Below, in pieces: positions 34,373 through 42,823 of a DNA stretch of 64,000 nt. The stretch spans positions 1 through 64,000 of the forward strand of contig JAYKGV010000002.1 in assembly GCA_035285595.1 (NCBI GenBank). The letters are read 5' to 3'. This stretch comes from VGJW01 sp035285595. GTDB lineage: Bacteria > Cyanobacteriota > Sericytochromatia > S15B-MN24 > VGJW01. Positions within the stretch are counted from its first letter, which is position 1. Each line of letters opens with the position of its first letter. Below the pieces are notes generated by a model. The model worked only from the letters and a program-made list of their open reading frames with translations, was not told where the DNA came from and searched no databases. A program made the translations under genes and the position numbers.

Positions 34373-35542
34373 ATGAATGTCGATATCCAAGGTGCTTTTC
34401 GCAGCCTTCAGTTGGAGAAGGAAATTCCGGCGGATGTCCTCAAGGACATGCTCGAGGCTGCCTTGCTCGCCGCCTATGAGCGCATGCCGGATGCCGTCTC
34501 GGACGTGCACGCCGTCCTCGAGCCCGAAGTCAACCGGATGGCTCTTCTGCGTCGCCGCACGGTGGTTGACGTCGAGGAGCCCGGTGAGGGTGAGGTCGCC
34601 TTGGAGGAAGCCCGCGCGCTGCGTCCCGGAGCGGTGGTGGGGGACATCGTCGAGGAAGATGTCACGCCCAACATGGCCACACTCGGCAGGTTGGCGGCAG
34701 GAGCGTTCCGGCAGGTGCTGCAACAGAAGACCCGCGAGATCGAGCATCGCCGCATGCTGGATCAGCTGCGTGGGCGGGTCGGACGCTCCGTCTTGGGTGA
34801 GGTGGATCGGGCCGAGGGGCGTAATCTCTGGATTACGGTCGAGGGCGTCGAGACCCTCATGCCCGGGCACGAACAGATCCCGGGCGAGCGGTGGCGTGCC
34901 GGCGACCGGGTGCGGGTTTTCCTCGTCGAGGTCCGACAGGGGCTCAAGGGCGAGGTGATGATCAGCAGCCGCAGTCACGCGGGCTTGGTTCGCGAGTTGT
35001 TTGCGCTCGAGGTTCCCGAAGTGGCCGATGGGGTCGTTCGTATCGAGTCCATCGCACGGGAGGCCGGACAGCGTACGAAGGTTGCCGTGCGCAGTCGTGA
35101 TCGCAGCGTCGATGCCGTGGGTGCGTGCATCGGCTCACGTGGGGCTCGTATCCAAGCCGTGATGCGTGAGCTCGGACAGGAAAAGATCGACGTGGTGAGG
35201 TGGTCGCCGCGCCCCGAGGAGTTTGTGGCACAGGCCCTGGCTCCGGCCAAGGTGCGTCGTGTGGATGCCATAGGTGACGCGGATGCCCGGGTCGTGGTGC
35301 CGGACAACCAGCTTTCGCTCGCGATTGGCAAGGAAGGGCAGAATGTGCGTCTCGCCTCCCGTTTGACGGGCAGGCGCATCGACATCAGGTCCGAGCGTCA
35401 AGCGGCCGACGAGGCCAAGGGGCGCCCGCGCGTCAAAGGGGTACCCGAAGTTTCCGGCGCGGGCAGCGCCGAACGTGACGTCTCGACGCTTCCCCCGGCC
35501 GGCGAAGCGCCGCAGGCGCCGGAGGAGTCGTCCCTCACGTGA
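34373..35542 (+). CDS. nusA: Transcription termination/antitermination factor NusA
   Basis: Binds RNA polymerase and affects pausing, termination and antitermination. The N-terminal domain (about 1-125), S1 domain (LGEVDRAEGRNLWITVEG, then LMPGHEQIPGE) and KH domains are visible, with DAVGACIGSRGARIQAVMRELGQEKIDVV as KH1 and LSLAIGKEGQNVRLASRLTG as KH2. At 389 residues it lacks the C-terminal acidic repeats of E. coli NusA and ends in a charged Pro-rich tail. ATG 34373 is preferred to GTG 34361. Confidence 0.95.
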   Translation: MNVDIQGAFRSLQLEKEIPADVLKDMLEAALLAAYERMPDAVSDVHAVLEPEVNRMALLRRRTVVDVEEPGEGEVALEEARALRPGAVVGDIVEEDVTPNMATLGRLAAGAFRQVLQQKTREIEHRRMLDQLRGRVGRSVLGEVDRAEGRNLWITVEGVETLMPGHEQIPGERWRAGDRVRVFLVEVRQGLKGEVMISSRSHAGLVRELFALEVPEVADGVVRIESIAREAGQRTKVAVRSRDRSVDAVGACIGSRGARIQAVMRELGQEKIDVVRWSPRPEEFVAQALAPAKVRRVDAIGDADARVVVPDNQLSLAIGKEGQNVRLASRLTGRRIDIRSERQAADEAKGRPRVKGVPEVSGAGSAERDVSTLPPAGEAPQAPEESSLT

Positions 35543-35805
35543 GTCCGAGGCGGCAGGCCCCGCGCCTTAGGAGGTGTCTGGCATGCCGGGGATGGGCCCT
35601 TGGGCCGGACATGTTCCGTTTCGCCCGCCTTGCCGAGGGCGAGTGGGTCGTGGCCTCGAGCGGAGGGCGTGGTTACTATGTGCATCGAGACCCGGTGTGC
35701 GTGGAACGGGCCATGGCCCCCAAGGCGTTGGGCCGGCTCATGGGTGCCGCGGCGGCCGCACGGCTTCGCGCCGATCTTGGGGTGGCGACAACCGGCGCAT
35801 TTTAG
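35539..35805 (+). CDS. rnpM: YlxR/RnpM RNA-binding protein (DUF448)
   Basis: 88-residue protein of the YlxR family, usually found between nusA and infB; in Bacillus the homologue binds RNase P RNA. The family pattern R-R-C-L-A-C-R at the start and GRGYYVHRDPVCVERAM are present, although the usual GRGAYLC is GRGYYVH and one Cys pair is altered. The GTG start overlaps the nusA stop (GTGA). Confidence 0.85.
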   Translation: MSPRRQAPRLRRCLACRGWALGPDMFRFARLAEGEWVVASSGGRGYYVHRDPVCVERAMAPKALGRLMGAAAAARLRADLGVATTGAF

Positions 35806-35879
35806 GTACGCCAGCGGAGGGCGGCTGGACATCTGCCCCATTTCCTCGCATGATGGTTTTCCGAGGTTTTTCATTTTTC

Positions 35880-38255
35880 ATGCGTGTCATTGAGCTCGCC
35901 CGCGAGGTCAGCCTTCCCTCCAAGGAGGTGCTGGGGATCCTGCACGAGCTGGGCTTTGCGTCCATCTCTACCAATTTCACCCCGGTACCGCCGGATGCGG
36001 AGCAGCGTTTTCGAGCGCGGATGGCTCCCCCGGTTGCCGAATCGGCGGGACAGGTCGTGGCCGCCGGTCCGCGGCGCATTTCTGCTCCGGCCCCCGTTGT
36101 CGTGACTCCGGCGCCATTGCCCGTCCGGCAGCAGCCCAACAGGGATGCCCGGAGGCCGGGGAGTCTGGCTGCGGCTGGGGCGGGGCAGCCCGTTCGTGGG
36201 GCGGGTCAGGCCGCCGGTGCGGGCGCAGCTCCCGGGGGGCGACCCCAGGGCGGGGCCTATGGACGGCCTACGGGGCCCGGTGGCGGACGTCCGGGTTTCG
36301 GTCCGAGGCCGGGAGGTTTCGGTGCCCCGGGTGCGGGGGGTGGTCCGGGTGGTCCTCCTCGTCCTGGGCTTGGTCCCAACAAGAAGCCCGGTGGTGGCAA
36401 GAAGTGGCAGGATCGTCGCAAAGACAAAGAGGGTGAAGTCTCCAAGGTCAGTCAGCGGTCCAAGAAGAAGGGGCAGCGAAACGCTGGTCCCACGATCAAT
36501 CAGGTGGTTCGTTTGTCAGGGTCTCTCACGGTAAAGGAGCTCGCCGAGCGCATCGGTGTTCACGAAGCCGAGGTCATCAAGCGTCTCTTCCTCAAGGGCG
36601 TGATGGCGACCATCAATCAGACCATCCCTCTTGAGACCGCCGAGGCGATCGTGTCCGAGCTGGGTCTTGAGGTCGAGATGTACGATCCCTCGCTCGAGGG
36701 TGCGGTGCATGAGGTCGAGGAAGTGGATGAGGCGGCACTCGTCACGAGGCCCCCGGTCGTGACAATCATGGGACACGTCGACCACGGAAAGACCTCGCTT
36801 CTCGATGCCATCAGGAATACCCGCGTGGCGGCCGGCGAGGCGGGTGGCATTACCCAGCACATTGGTGCCTATCAAGTCGAGATTCACGGCAAGCCGATCA
36901 CGTTCTTGGATACGCCGGGGCACGAGGCCTTCACGGCGATGCGTGCGCGCGGTGCCAAGGCGACGGATATCGCGATTCTCGTGGTGGCTGCGGATGACGG
37001 CGTCAAGCCTCAGACCATCGAAGCCATCAACCATGCTCGAGAAGCTGGCGTCCCCATCATGGTGGCAATCAACAAGATCGACAAACCGGAAGCGCAGCCG
37101 GATCAGGTGAAGCAGCAGTTGACCGAATTTGGCCTTGTGGCAGAGGAGTGGGGCGGCCAGACAATCATGGTGCCTCTGTCCGCAAAACAGCGGACCGGAA
37201 TCAACGAGTTGCTCGAGATGATTCTGTTGGTCGCAGAGGTCCAGGAGTTCAAGGCAGATCCGGAGCGTTTGGCCAAGGGGCTTATCATCGAAGCCGAGCT
37301 GGACCCCAAGATGGGTCCGAAGGCTACTGTACTGGTGCAGAACGGCACCTTGAGCGTCGGCGACCACTTTGCGGTGGGCGCGATTGCCGGCAAGGTCCGG
37401 GCGATGATCAACGACCAGGGGCGCCGCGTGAAACAAGCGTCCCCGGCCATGCCTGTGGTCATTACCGGTCTCTCCGCCGTTCCTCGCGCAGGCGATGTGT
37501 TCCAGGTCTACGAGGACGAGCGCAAGGCCAAGTCGGTCGCCTCCGAGCGTGCGGAAGCCGAGCGCGCCAAGGAGCTTGCGGAAAAGGCCCGGCATCTTAC
37601 GCTCGGTGCCATTTCCGATGCGGCCAAGGGTGGAAGTCTGGGAGATCTCAAGGAGCTTCGCCTGGTCCTGCGTGCGGACGTGAAGGGGTCGCTCGAGGCA
37701 GTCACCCAGTCCTTGCTGAACCTCAACAAGGAAGAGGGGTTGGCCTTGCGGATCATTCTGGCCAACACCGGCGAGGTGACCGAGTCGGATATCGATTTGG
37801 CAAATGCCTCCAATGCCATCGTCATCGCGTTCCATACGGGCGTTTCCGATCGAGCCAGGGTCAAGGCGGATGCGGATTCCGTGGAGATTCGCGAGTACGA
37901 TGTCATCTACAAGTTGCTGGAAGACATGGAGAAAGCTCTCCATGGCATGCTGGAGCCGGAGTTCGAGGAGGTCTTCACGGGCCGGGCGGAGGTCCTCAAG
38001 ATCTTCACCTTCGAGAAGACGGTCATCGGAGGCTGCATGGTCCGAGAAGGAAAGATGCAGCGTAACCTCAAGGCCAAGGTCCTCCGTGGCCGTCAGGCGG
38101 TCTATGAAGGTAAGCTTGATCATCTCAAGCGCTTCAAGGACGAGGTCAAGGAAGTCCAGCAGGGCTACGACTGCGGCATCAGCTTCGGTGACTTCAATGA
38201 TCTCCAGATCGGCGACTTCATCGAGGTCTACGCGCTCGTCGAGAAAGCGCGCTAG
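35880..38255 (+). CDS. infB: Translation initiation factor IF-2
   Basis: GTPase that places initiator tRNA on the 30S subunit. The start is set at the ATG 35880 because MRVIELAREVSLPSKEVLGI is the typical IF2 N-terminal subdomain. About residues 45-185 are a Gly/Pro/Arg-rich linker. A second IF2_N helix bundle follows (SLTVKELAERIGVHEAEVIKR), then the G domain with GHVDHGKTSL, the switch-region DTPGHEAF and NKIDKP. Domains II, III and IV complete the protein, including the RVKADADSVEIREYDVIYKLLEDM segment. At 791 residues it is of normal size. Confidence 0.95.
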   Translation: MRVIELAREVSLPSKEVLGILHELGFASISTNFTPVPPDAEQRFRARMAPPVAESAGQVVAAGPRRISAPAPVVVTPAPLPVRQQPNRDARRPGSLAAAGAGQPVRGAGQAAGAGAAPGGRPQGGAYGRPTGPGGGRPGFGPRPGGFGAPGAGGGPGGPPRPGLGPNKKPGGGKKWQDRRKDKEGEVSKVSQRSKKKGQRNAGPTINQVVRLSGSLTVKELAERIGVHEAEVIKRLFLKGVMATINQTIPLETAEAIVSELGLEVEMYDPSLEGAVHEVEEVDEAALVTRPPVVTIMGHVDHGKTSLLDAIRNTRVAAGEAGGITQHIGAYQVEIHGKPITFLDTPGHEAFTAMRARGAKATDIAILVVAADDGVKPQTIEAINHAREAGVPIMVAINKIDKPEAQPDQVKQQLTEFGLVAEEWGGQTIMVPLSAKQRTGINELLEMILLVAEVQEFKADPERLAKGLIIEAELDPKMGPKATVLVQNGTLSVGDHFAVGAIAGKVRAMINDQGRRVKQASPAMPVVITGLSAVPRAGDVFQVYEDERKAKSVASERAEAERAKELAEKARHLTLGAISDAAKGGSLGDLKELRLVLRADVKGSLEAVTQSLLNLNKEEGLALRIILANTGEVTESDIDLANASNAIVIAFHTGVSDRARVKADADSVEIREYDVIYKLLEDMEKALHGMLEPEFEEVFTGRAEVLKIFTFEKTVIGGCMVREGKMQRNLKAKVLRGRQAVYEGKLDHLKRFKDEVKEVQQGYDCGISFGDFNDLQIGDFIEVYALVEKAR

Positions 38256-38266
38256 GGGGAGTCGCG

Positions 38267-38656
38267 ATGTCGGCCCACGGTCGCGCCGATCGGATGGCCG
38301 AGGCGATTCGTCGCCTCGTTGCCGAGATGTTGCAGTTCCGGTTGAAGGATCAGCGCATTGTCGGCATGGTCTCGGTTACGGATGTCGAAGTCTCACGGGA
38401 CCTGCGCCATGCGAAGGTGTTCGTTTCGGTCTATGGCGATGAAGAGCAGGAGAAGCTCACGCTGGAGGGCCTGAAGTCGGCGGCGGGGCGAATGCGTGGT
38501 GAGATCGGTCGGGAATTGCAGCTTCGTCATGCGCCTGAGCTGGTGTTTCGCCTTGATCGTACGGCTCGGCACGCGGCTCAGCTCAACGACTTGTTCGCCC
38601 GGATCCGTGGACATGAATCCACGGGTGAGACCGGGCCTGATGAGCGCGGCGCCTAG
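38267..38656 (+). CDS. rbfA: Ribosome-binding factor A
   Basis: 30S maturation factor with a KH-like fold. 129 residues; RADRMAEAIRRLVAEML, VSVTDVEVSRDLRHAKVFVSV and the L-R-H-A-P-E-L-V-F-R-L-D segment match the family. It follows infB by 11 bp with GGGGGAG as ribosome binding site. Confidence 0.93.
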   Translation: MSAHGRADRMAEAIRRLVAEMLQFRLKDQRIVGMVSVTDVEVSRDLRHAKVFVSVYGDEEQEKLTLEGLKSAAGRMRGEIGRELQLRHAPELVFRLDRTARHAAQLNDLFARIRGHESTGETGPDERGA

Positions 38657-38681
38657 CCTCGCTTCCTGTCGGAGGGATCAG

Positions 38682-39686
38682 GTGATCGAAGATCGTGACT
38701 TGGGATTGCCCGGGGCTTTCCAAGGGGGGGCTGAGGTTTTTCGCAGCCATAGGCGATGGGTCGTTGCCTCTCACATGAACCCTGACGCGGACACGCTGGG
38801 GTCGGCGATCGCCCTGAAGGTCCTGCTGCGGTCCTTGGGACATGAGGTGGTGCACGTCTGTCCCGATCCCGTTCCACAGTACTTGCGTTTCCTCAAGGGA
38901 GCGGGTGAGGTTCGGCAGACTCTGGAGGGTTTGGACGACTGGGCCATGGCCACTTGTGATGCTGCCGACATTCGTCGTTTCGGCCCGGAATGGACGGGGC
39001 GCATGGCGGCGTTCAAGCCCTTGGTTGTGGTGGATCACCACGTGTCCAACCGGGCGTTCGGGACTGACAATGTGATCATGACGGATGCTGCAGCGACGGG
39101 AGAGGTGGTCTTTCGTTTGTTTCGTCATTTTGGCGTCGCGTTTGATCGAGAGGCCGCCGACGCTCTATATGCAGCTATTTCGACGGATACCGGCTCCTTT
39201 CGTTATGAAGCCACGCGTCCCCATACTCACTTGATGGCTGCGAGGCTCATTGAAGCGGGAGTGCGTGTCAGCCCTCTGAATCAGGCCCTGTATGAGGAGA
39301 CGCCGGCCCGGGCCTTGCGTGTCCAGGCTTTGGCTCTCGGTCGCATGCGTCTGGCAATGGATGGTCGTGTGGCCTTGGCGTCGGTCTCGCGCGACATCTT
39401 GGCGCAAGCGGGTGCTGATGATGAGGATTGTGAAGGGATTGTCGAACAGCTTCGTGCCGTCCAGGGCGTGGATACCTCTATTTTCATGCGAGAACTTGCG
39501 AGTGGGGGCTGGAAGGTTTCCTTCCGTTCAAAGGGGTTGGTCGATGTCAATCGGGTGGCGGCCGCTCATGATGGCGGGGGCCACGTACGCGCGTCCGGTT
39601 GCAGCGTGCAGGAGGGACCTGAGGTCATGGAGCCTCGGTTTCTCGAGTTGGTGGCGCGGCAGCTTTCGGTTGAGCCATCTGCTTGA
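38682..39686 (+). CDS. nrnA: DHH-family nanoRNase/pAp phosphatase NrnA
   Basis: Degrades short RNA oligonucleotides and 3'-phosphoadenosine 5'-phosphate. The GTG at 38682 is chosen because GGAGG is spaced six bases upstream; an ATG at 38640 overlapping rbfA is the alternative. Metal-binding motifs are present: SHMNPDADTLGSAIAL, CDAAD, VVDHHVSN and DTGSFRYEAT, with the DHHA1 GGGH motif in HDGGGHVRASG. At 334 residues it is normal. The gene sits in the rbfA-nrnA-truB order common in Gram-positive and related genomes. Confidence 0.92.
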   Translation: MIEDRDLGLPGAFQGGAEVFRSHRRWVVASHMNPDADTLGSAIALKVLLRSLGHEVVHVCPDPVPQYLRFLKGAGEVRQTLEGLDDWAMATCDAADIRRFGPEWTGRMAAFKPLVVVDHHVSNRAFGTDNVIMTDAAATGEVVFRLFRHFGVAFDREAADALYAAISTDTGSFRYEATRPHTHLMAARLIEAGVRVSPLNQALYEETPARALRVQALALGRMRLAMDGRVALASVSRDILAQAGADDEDCEGIVEQLRAVQGVDTSIFMRELASGGWKVSFRSKGLVDVNRVAAAHDGGGHVRASGCSVQEGPEVMEPRFLELVARQLSVEPSA

Positions 39687-40543
39687 TGCCCGCCGGGCTT
39701 CTCGTGCTGCTCAAGCCTGCGGGGATGACGTCCTTCGAGGTCGTGGCCTGGGCGAGGCGGCGGCTGGGCGAGAAGAAGATCGGTCACGCGGGTACACTTG
39801 ACCCTCCTGCTGCTGGCGTCATGGTGCTGGCTGTGGGGCCGACCACGCGCTGGCTGTCTTTTCTCGAGGGGACCAAGGCCTACGTAGGTGAGGTGGTTTT
39901 CGGTCGTTCGACGACGACTGCCGATGCGACAGGTTCGGTCACGGAGGAGCAGGATTCTTGCGTGACCCGGGACCAAATTGAAGGGGTTCTTCCCCGTTTC
40001 ATCGGTGATCTCATGCAGCGGCCTCCTGCGGTGTCGGCTGTCCGACACGAGGGTGTCAGGTCCTACTCCAGAGTTCGTGCGGGCGAGGCCGTGGTCCTGC
40101 CGGAGCGACCGGTCCGAGTTCATGATCTCGACGTGCTGGCTTTTGATCCTGGTCGGCAGGCGGTTCGTCTCTGGGTTCGCTGTTCGGCCGGGACGTATGT
40201 TCGTAGTCTGGCCGTGGATCTCGGCAGGGCCCTGGGTGTTCCTGCACATCTCTCTTTTTTGGTCCGGACGGCGGTGGGCCCCTTTGATCTGTCTGCAGCG
40301 GCGGCAATGCAGGACGATGTGACCTTGGTGTGTCGTCCGTTGGAAGATGGCATGAGCCATTGGCCGAGGCTGGATCTTGACGAGTCGCAGGCCAGAGATT
40401 TCATGTGCGGACGTGCCGTGGATGGATGTGCCTTGAGGGACATCGACCGAGAGGCGGCGGCTTGGCACCGTGAGCGTTTTATCGGGCTGGGGGCAAGGGA
40501 GGGAGATCTTTTCAGGCCTCGACGGGTCGTTCCGTCCCTCTGA
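39686..40543 (+). CDS. truB: tRNA pseudouridine(55) synthase TruB
   Basis: Converts U55 in the T loop of tRNAs. The catalytic Asp is D39 in KIGHAGTLDPPAAGV; RPPAVSAVRHEGVRSY, the RLWVRCSAGTYVRSLAVDLG motif and the C-terminal RTAVGPFDL confirm the family. The ATG at 39686 shares one base with the nrnA stop. 285 residues. It is the last gene of the operon; its 3' end overlaps convergent wecB by 32 bp. Confidence 0.94.
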   Translation: MPAGLLVLLKPAGMTSFEVVAWARRRLGEKKIGHAGTLDPPAAGVMVLAVGPTTRWLSFLEGTKAYVGEVVFGRSTTTADATGSVTEEQDSCVTRDQIEGVLPRFIGDLMQRPPAVSAVRHEGVRSYSRVRAGEAVVLPERPVRVHDLDVLAFDPGRQAVRLWVRCSAGTYVRSLAVDLGRALGVPAHLSFLVRTAVGPFDLSAAAAMQDDVTLVCRPLEDGMSHWPRLDLDESQARDFMCGRAVDGCALRDIDREAAAWHRERFIGLGAREGDLFRPRRVVPSL

Positions 40544-41669
40544 AGATGTCTTGCGGCCGATCCGCGCGCAGACCCAGGAACCAGCGGATGATCTCGACGA
40601 TGCGACCGACCGATTTCCCATCGCCGTAGGGATTCACGGCGCGTGCCATTTCCTGATAGGCCGTCTGATCATCCAACAGACGGAGCGCCTCGGTGACGAT
40701 GGTGTCCCGGTCGGTGCCAACCATCTTGACTGTCCCCGCCCTCACGGCTTCGGGACGTTCGGTGGTCGTCCGCAAGACCAGGACGGGCTTGCCCAAGGAC
40801 GGAGCTTCTTCCTGGACACCGCCCGAATCCGTCAGAATCAGGGTGGCACGCCTCATGGCCTCGATGAAGGGCAGATAATCGAGAGGTGGGACGATCCGGA
40901 CTCTCGGATGGTCACCCAGCAGGCGACGTCCCACCTCCTGAACCAGAGGATTCAGGTGAAGCGGTACGACCGCATCAAGGTCAGGTCTGGCCTCGAGCAG
41001 GGTGCGGACCGCATCGAAGATGCTCTCCATCGGTGTGCCCCAATTCTCCCTGCGATGGGCCGTGACCAGAAGCGTGCGTTGCTTCGTGGCAGGAATCGGG
41101 GGTAAGCCTGCGGCAACCTGTAGCAGGGCGTCAATCACGGTGTTGCCCGTCAGATGAATGGCATCCTTTGAGATGCCATCCCGCAGACAGGCCTCCATGG
41201 CTATTTCCGTTGGTGCGAAGTGGAGCGTGGCGATCTGCGAGATGAGGCGACGGTTCATTTCCTCGGGGAAAGGGTTATACCGTTCCACAGTGCGCAAGCC
41301 AGCCTCGACGTGACCGACAGGTATCTTTTTGTAGAAGGCACCCAGTGCGGATGCGAAGGCAGTGGTCGTGTCACCTTGTACCAGAATCAGATCCGGCCGA
41401 TGATGCTCGAGCACGGGCTCCAGCTGGTTGAGTACCCTGGCCGTCAGATTCTCCAGCGTCTGGCCGGGCTGCATGAGGTCCAGATCGACTTCCGGGACGA
41501 TGCCGAACAGGTCAAGGACTTGGTCCAGCATTTGGCGGTGCTGCCCAGTGACGGCAACTCGGGAGTCCAACTCAGGGCACGCCGCGAGGGCCTTGACGAG
41601 GGGGGCCATCTTCACGGCCTCGGGGCGTGTGCCGAAGATGCTCAGGACGACAGGGCGGCGTGTGCTCAA
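40512..41669 (-). CDS. wecB: UDP-N-acetylglucosamine 2-epimerase (non-hydrolysing)
   Basis: Interconverts UDP-GlcNAc and UDP-ManNAc for surface polysaccharide. Motifs: GTRPEAVKMAPLV, QGDTTTAF, GHVEAGLRT, NPFPEEMNRR, VTAHRREN and the LTDSGGVQEEAPSLGKPVLVLR segment that binds UDP. 385 residues. The ATG overlaps the stop of the wecA-like gene. It ends the rpiB-glyA-wecA-wecB operon. Confidence 0.95.
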   Translation of the reverse strand: MSTRRPVVLSIFGTRPEAVKMAPLVKALAACPELDSRVAVTGQHRQMLDQVLDLFGIVPEVDLDLMQPGQTLENLTARVLNQLEPVLEHHRPDLILVQGDTTTAFASALGAFYKKIPVGHVEAGLRTVERYNPFPEEMNRRLISQIATLHFAPTEIAMEACLRDGISKDAIHLTGNTVIDALLQVAAGLPPIPATKQRTLLVTAHRRENWGTPMESIFDAVRTLLEARPDLDAVVPLHLNPLVQEVGRRLLGDHPRVRIVPPLDYLPFIEAMRRATLILTDSGGVQEEAPSLGKPVLVLRTTTERPEAVRAGTVKMVGTDRDTIVTEALRLLDDQTAYQEMARAVNPYGDGKSVGRIVEIIRWFLGLRADRPQDIFRGTERPVEA

Positions 41670-42817
41670 GGAGTAGTACCCGTGGCAGGATCAGGGGAGT
41701 GGGAGGAGATTCGCTGGGCGTCTGGACGCGCCCGTGATTTTCTCAGGCGCCAGGTTCCCCAGCCAAGGGCTGCACCGCTGGCCAGTAGCATCGGCCACGA
41801 ACCTGGGTTGCCCAGTAGTCCGAGTGCAATGCCAGCGAGCGCCAGGCTGAGACCGTAGATGAAAATGACCGTGGTGCGATGGGAGAGGCCTGCGCCCAAC
41901 AGTCTGTGATGAAGGTGGCCTCGATCCGGCGCAAAGACGGGTTGCCGATTCCATAGCCGCCGGAGAATGGCGAAGGTGGTGTCGACGATCGGGACGCCGA
42001 TGATGAGCAACGGCAGGACCAATGTGACCGCTGTCACCAACTTGAAGACCCCCATCACCGAGATGCCGGCAAGGGTGAACCCCAGGAAGAGGCTGCCACC
42101 GTCCCCCATGAAGATGCGGGCCGGATTGAAGTTGTAGCGCAGGAAGCCTATGGTGCCGCCAATGAGCGCCAGAGCGAGCGTGGCAGGAAGCAGTTGCCCT
42201 GTCTGGAGCGCAATGGTCACGAGGGCGAGCGCCCCTATGAGCGTGATGCCCGCTGCTAGGCCGTCGAGGCCATCCACGAGGTTGATGGTGTTTGAAATGC
42301 CAACCAACCAAAAGGTGGTGATCGCCAGCTCTACCAGCGGTAGGCCAGCGACCGGCGGGAGCGAGAGCAAGCCGCCGTCAAACCAGGAGAGGAACTCGAT
42401 CCGGAGACCCAGCTTGAAGGCCAGCACGGCAGCCCCAATCTGTCCGGCCAACTTTACCTTGGCCGAGAGGGGATGGAGATCATCGATGATGCCGACGAGG
42501 AAGACGAGGCAGGCACCTGAGGCCAATCCCAGGAAGGGTCCGCCGACCAGCAGATTGTGCCCGGGGACCAGTCGTTCAACCAGGGCCAGGCTGGTCAACA
42601 CGCCAAGGAAGATGGCGACCCCCCCGAGGCGAGGAATGGGCACGGTGTGGACTTTGCGAGGGTCCACGGGGTCGACACGTCCAAAGCGATAAGCGATACG
42701 GGCTACCCAGGTGATGGCGAGATCGGTGAACAGCCACGCGGCCAATAGGGTGACCGCCAGCAGTAGCGGGCCATAGGGCCCGAAGGCTCCGGGATCCCAC
42801 GGGGGCACAGGGGGCAT
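41666..42817 (-). CDS. wecA: Undecaprenyl-phosphate GlcNAc-1-phosphate transferase (WecA/TagO family)
   Basis: Polytopic inner-membrane enzyme that transfers a sugar-1-phosphate from UDP-GlcNAc to undecaprenyl phosphate, the first step of O-antigen, teichoic-acid-like or enterobacterial-common-antigen synthesis. About ten TM helices; motifs PRKVHTVPIPRLGG, GIIDDL, NLVDGLDGLAAG, FMGDGGSLFLGF and DRGHLHHRLL are intact. 383 residues. It precedes wecB in the operon, so the pair may supply lipid-linked GlcNAc and UDP-ManNAc for one glycan. Confidence 0.93.
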   Translation of the reverse strand: MPPVPPWDPGAFGPYGPLLLAVTLLAAWLFTDLAITWVARIAYRFGRVDPVDPRKVHTVPIPRLGGVAIFLGVLTSLALVERLVPGHNLLVGGPFLGLASGACLVFLVGIIDDLHPLSAKVKLAGQIGAAVLAFKLGLRIEFLSWFDGGLLSLPPVAGLPLVELAITTFWLVGISNTINLVDGLDGLAAGITLIGALALVTIALQTGQLLPATLALALIGGTIGFLRYNFNPARIFMGDGGSLFLGFTLAGISVMGVFKLVTAVTLVLPLLIIGVPIVDTTFAILRRLWNRQPVFAPDRGHLHHRLLGAGLSHRTTVIFIYGLSLALAGIALGLLGNPGSWPMLLASGAALGWGTWRLRKSRARPDAQRISSHSPDPATGTTP

Positions 42818-42823
42818 GGAAGG

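Noticed and set aside
36150..36400. Gly/Pro-rich repetitive DNA as a mobile or satellite repeat
   Set aside because: It is the in-frame low-complexity linker of IF-2, variable in all bacteria.
36516..38123. A 535-codon open frame on the minus strand
   Set aside because: Antisense to infB, one of the most conserved bacterial genes; the antisense product is low-complexity.
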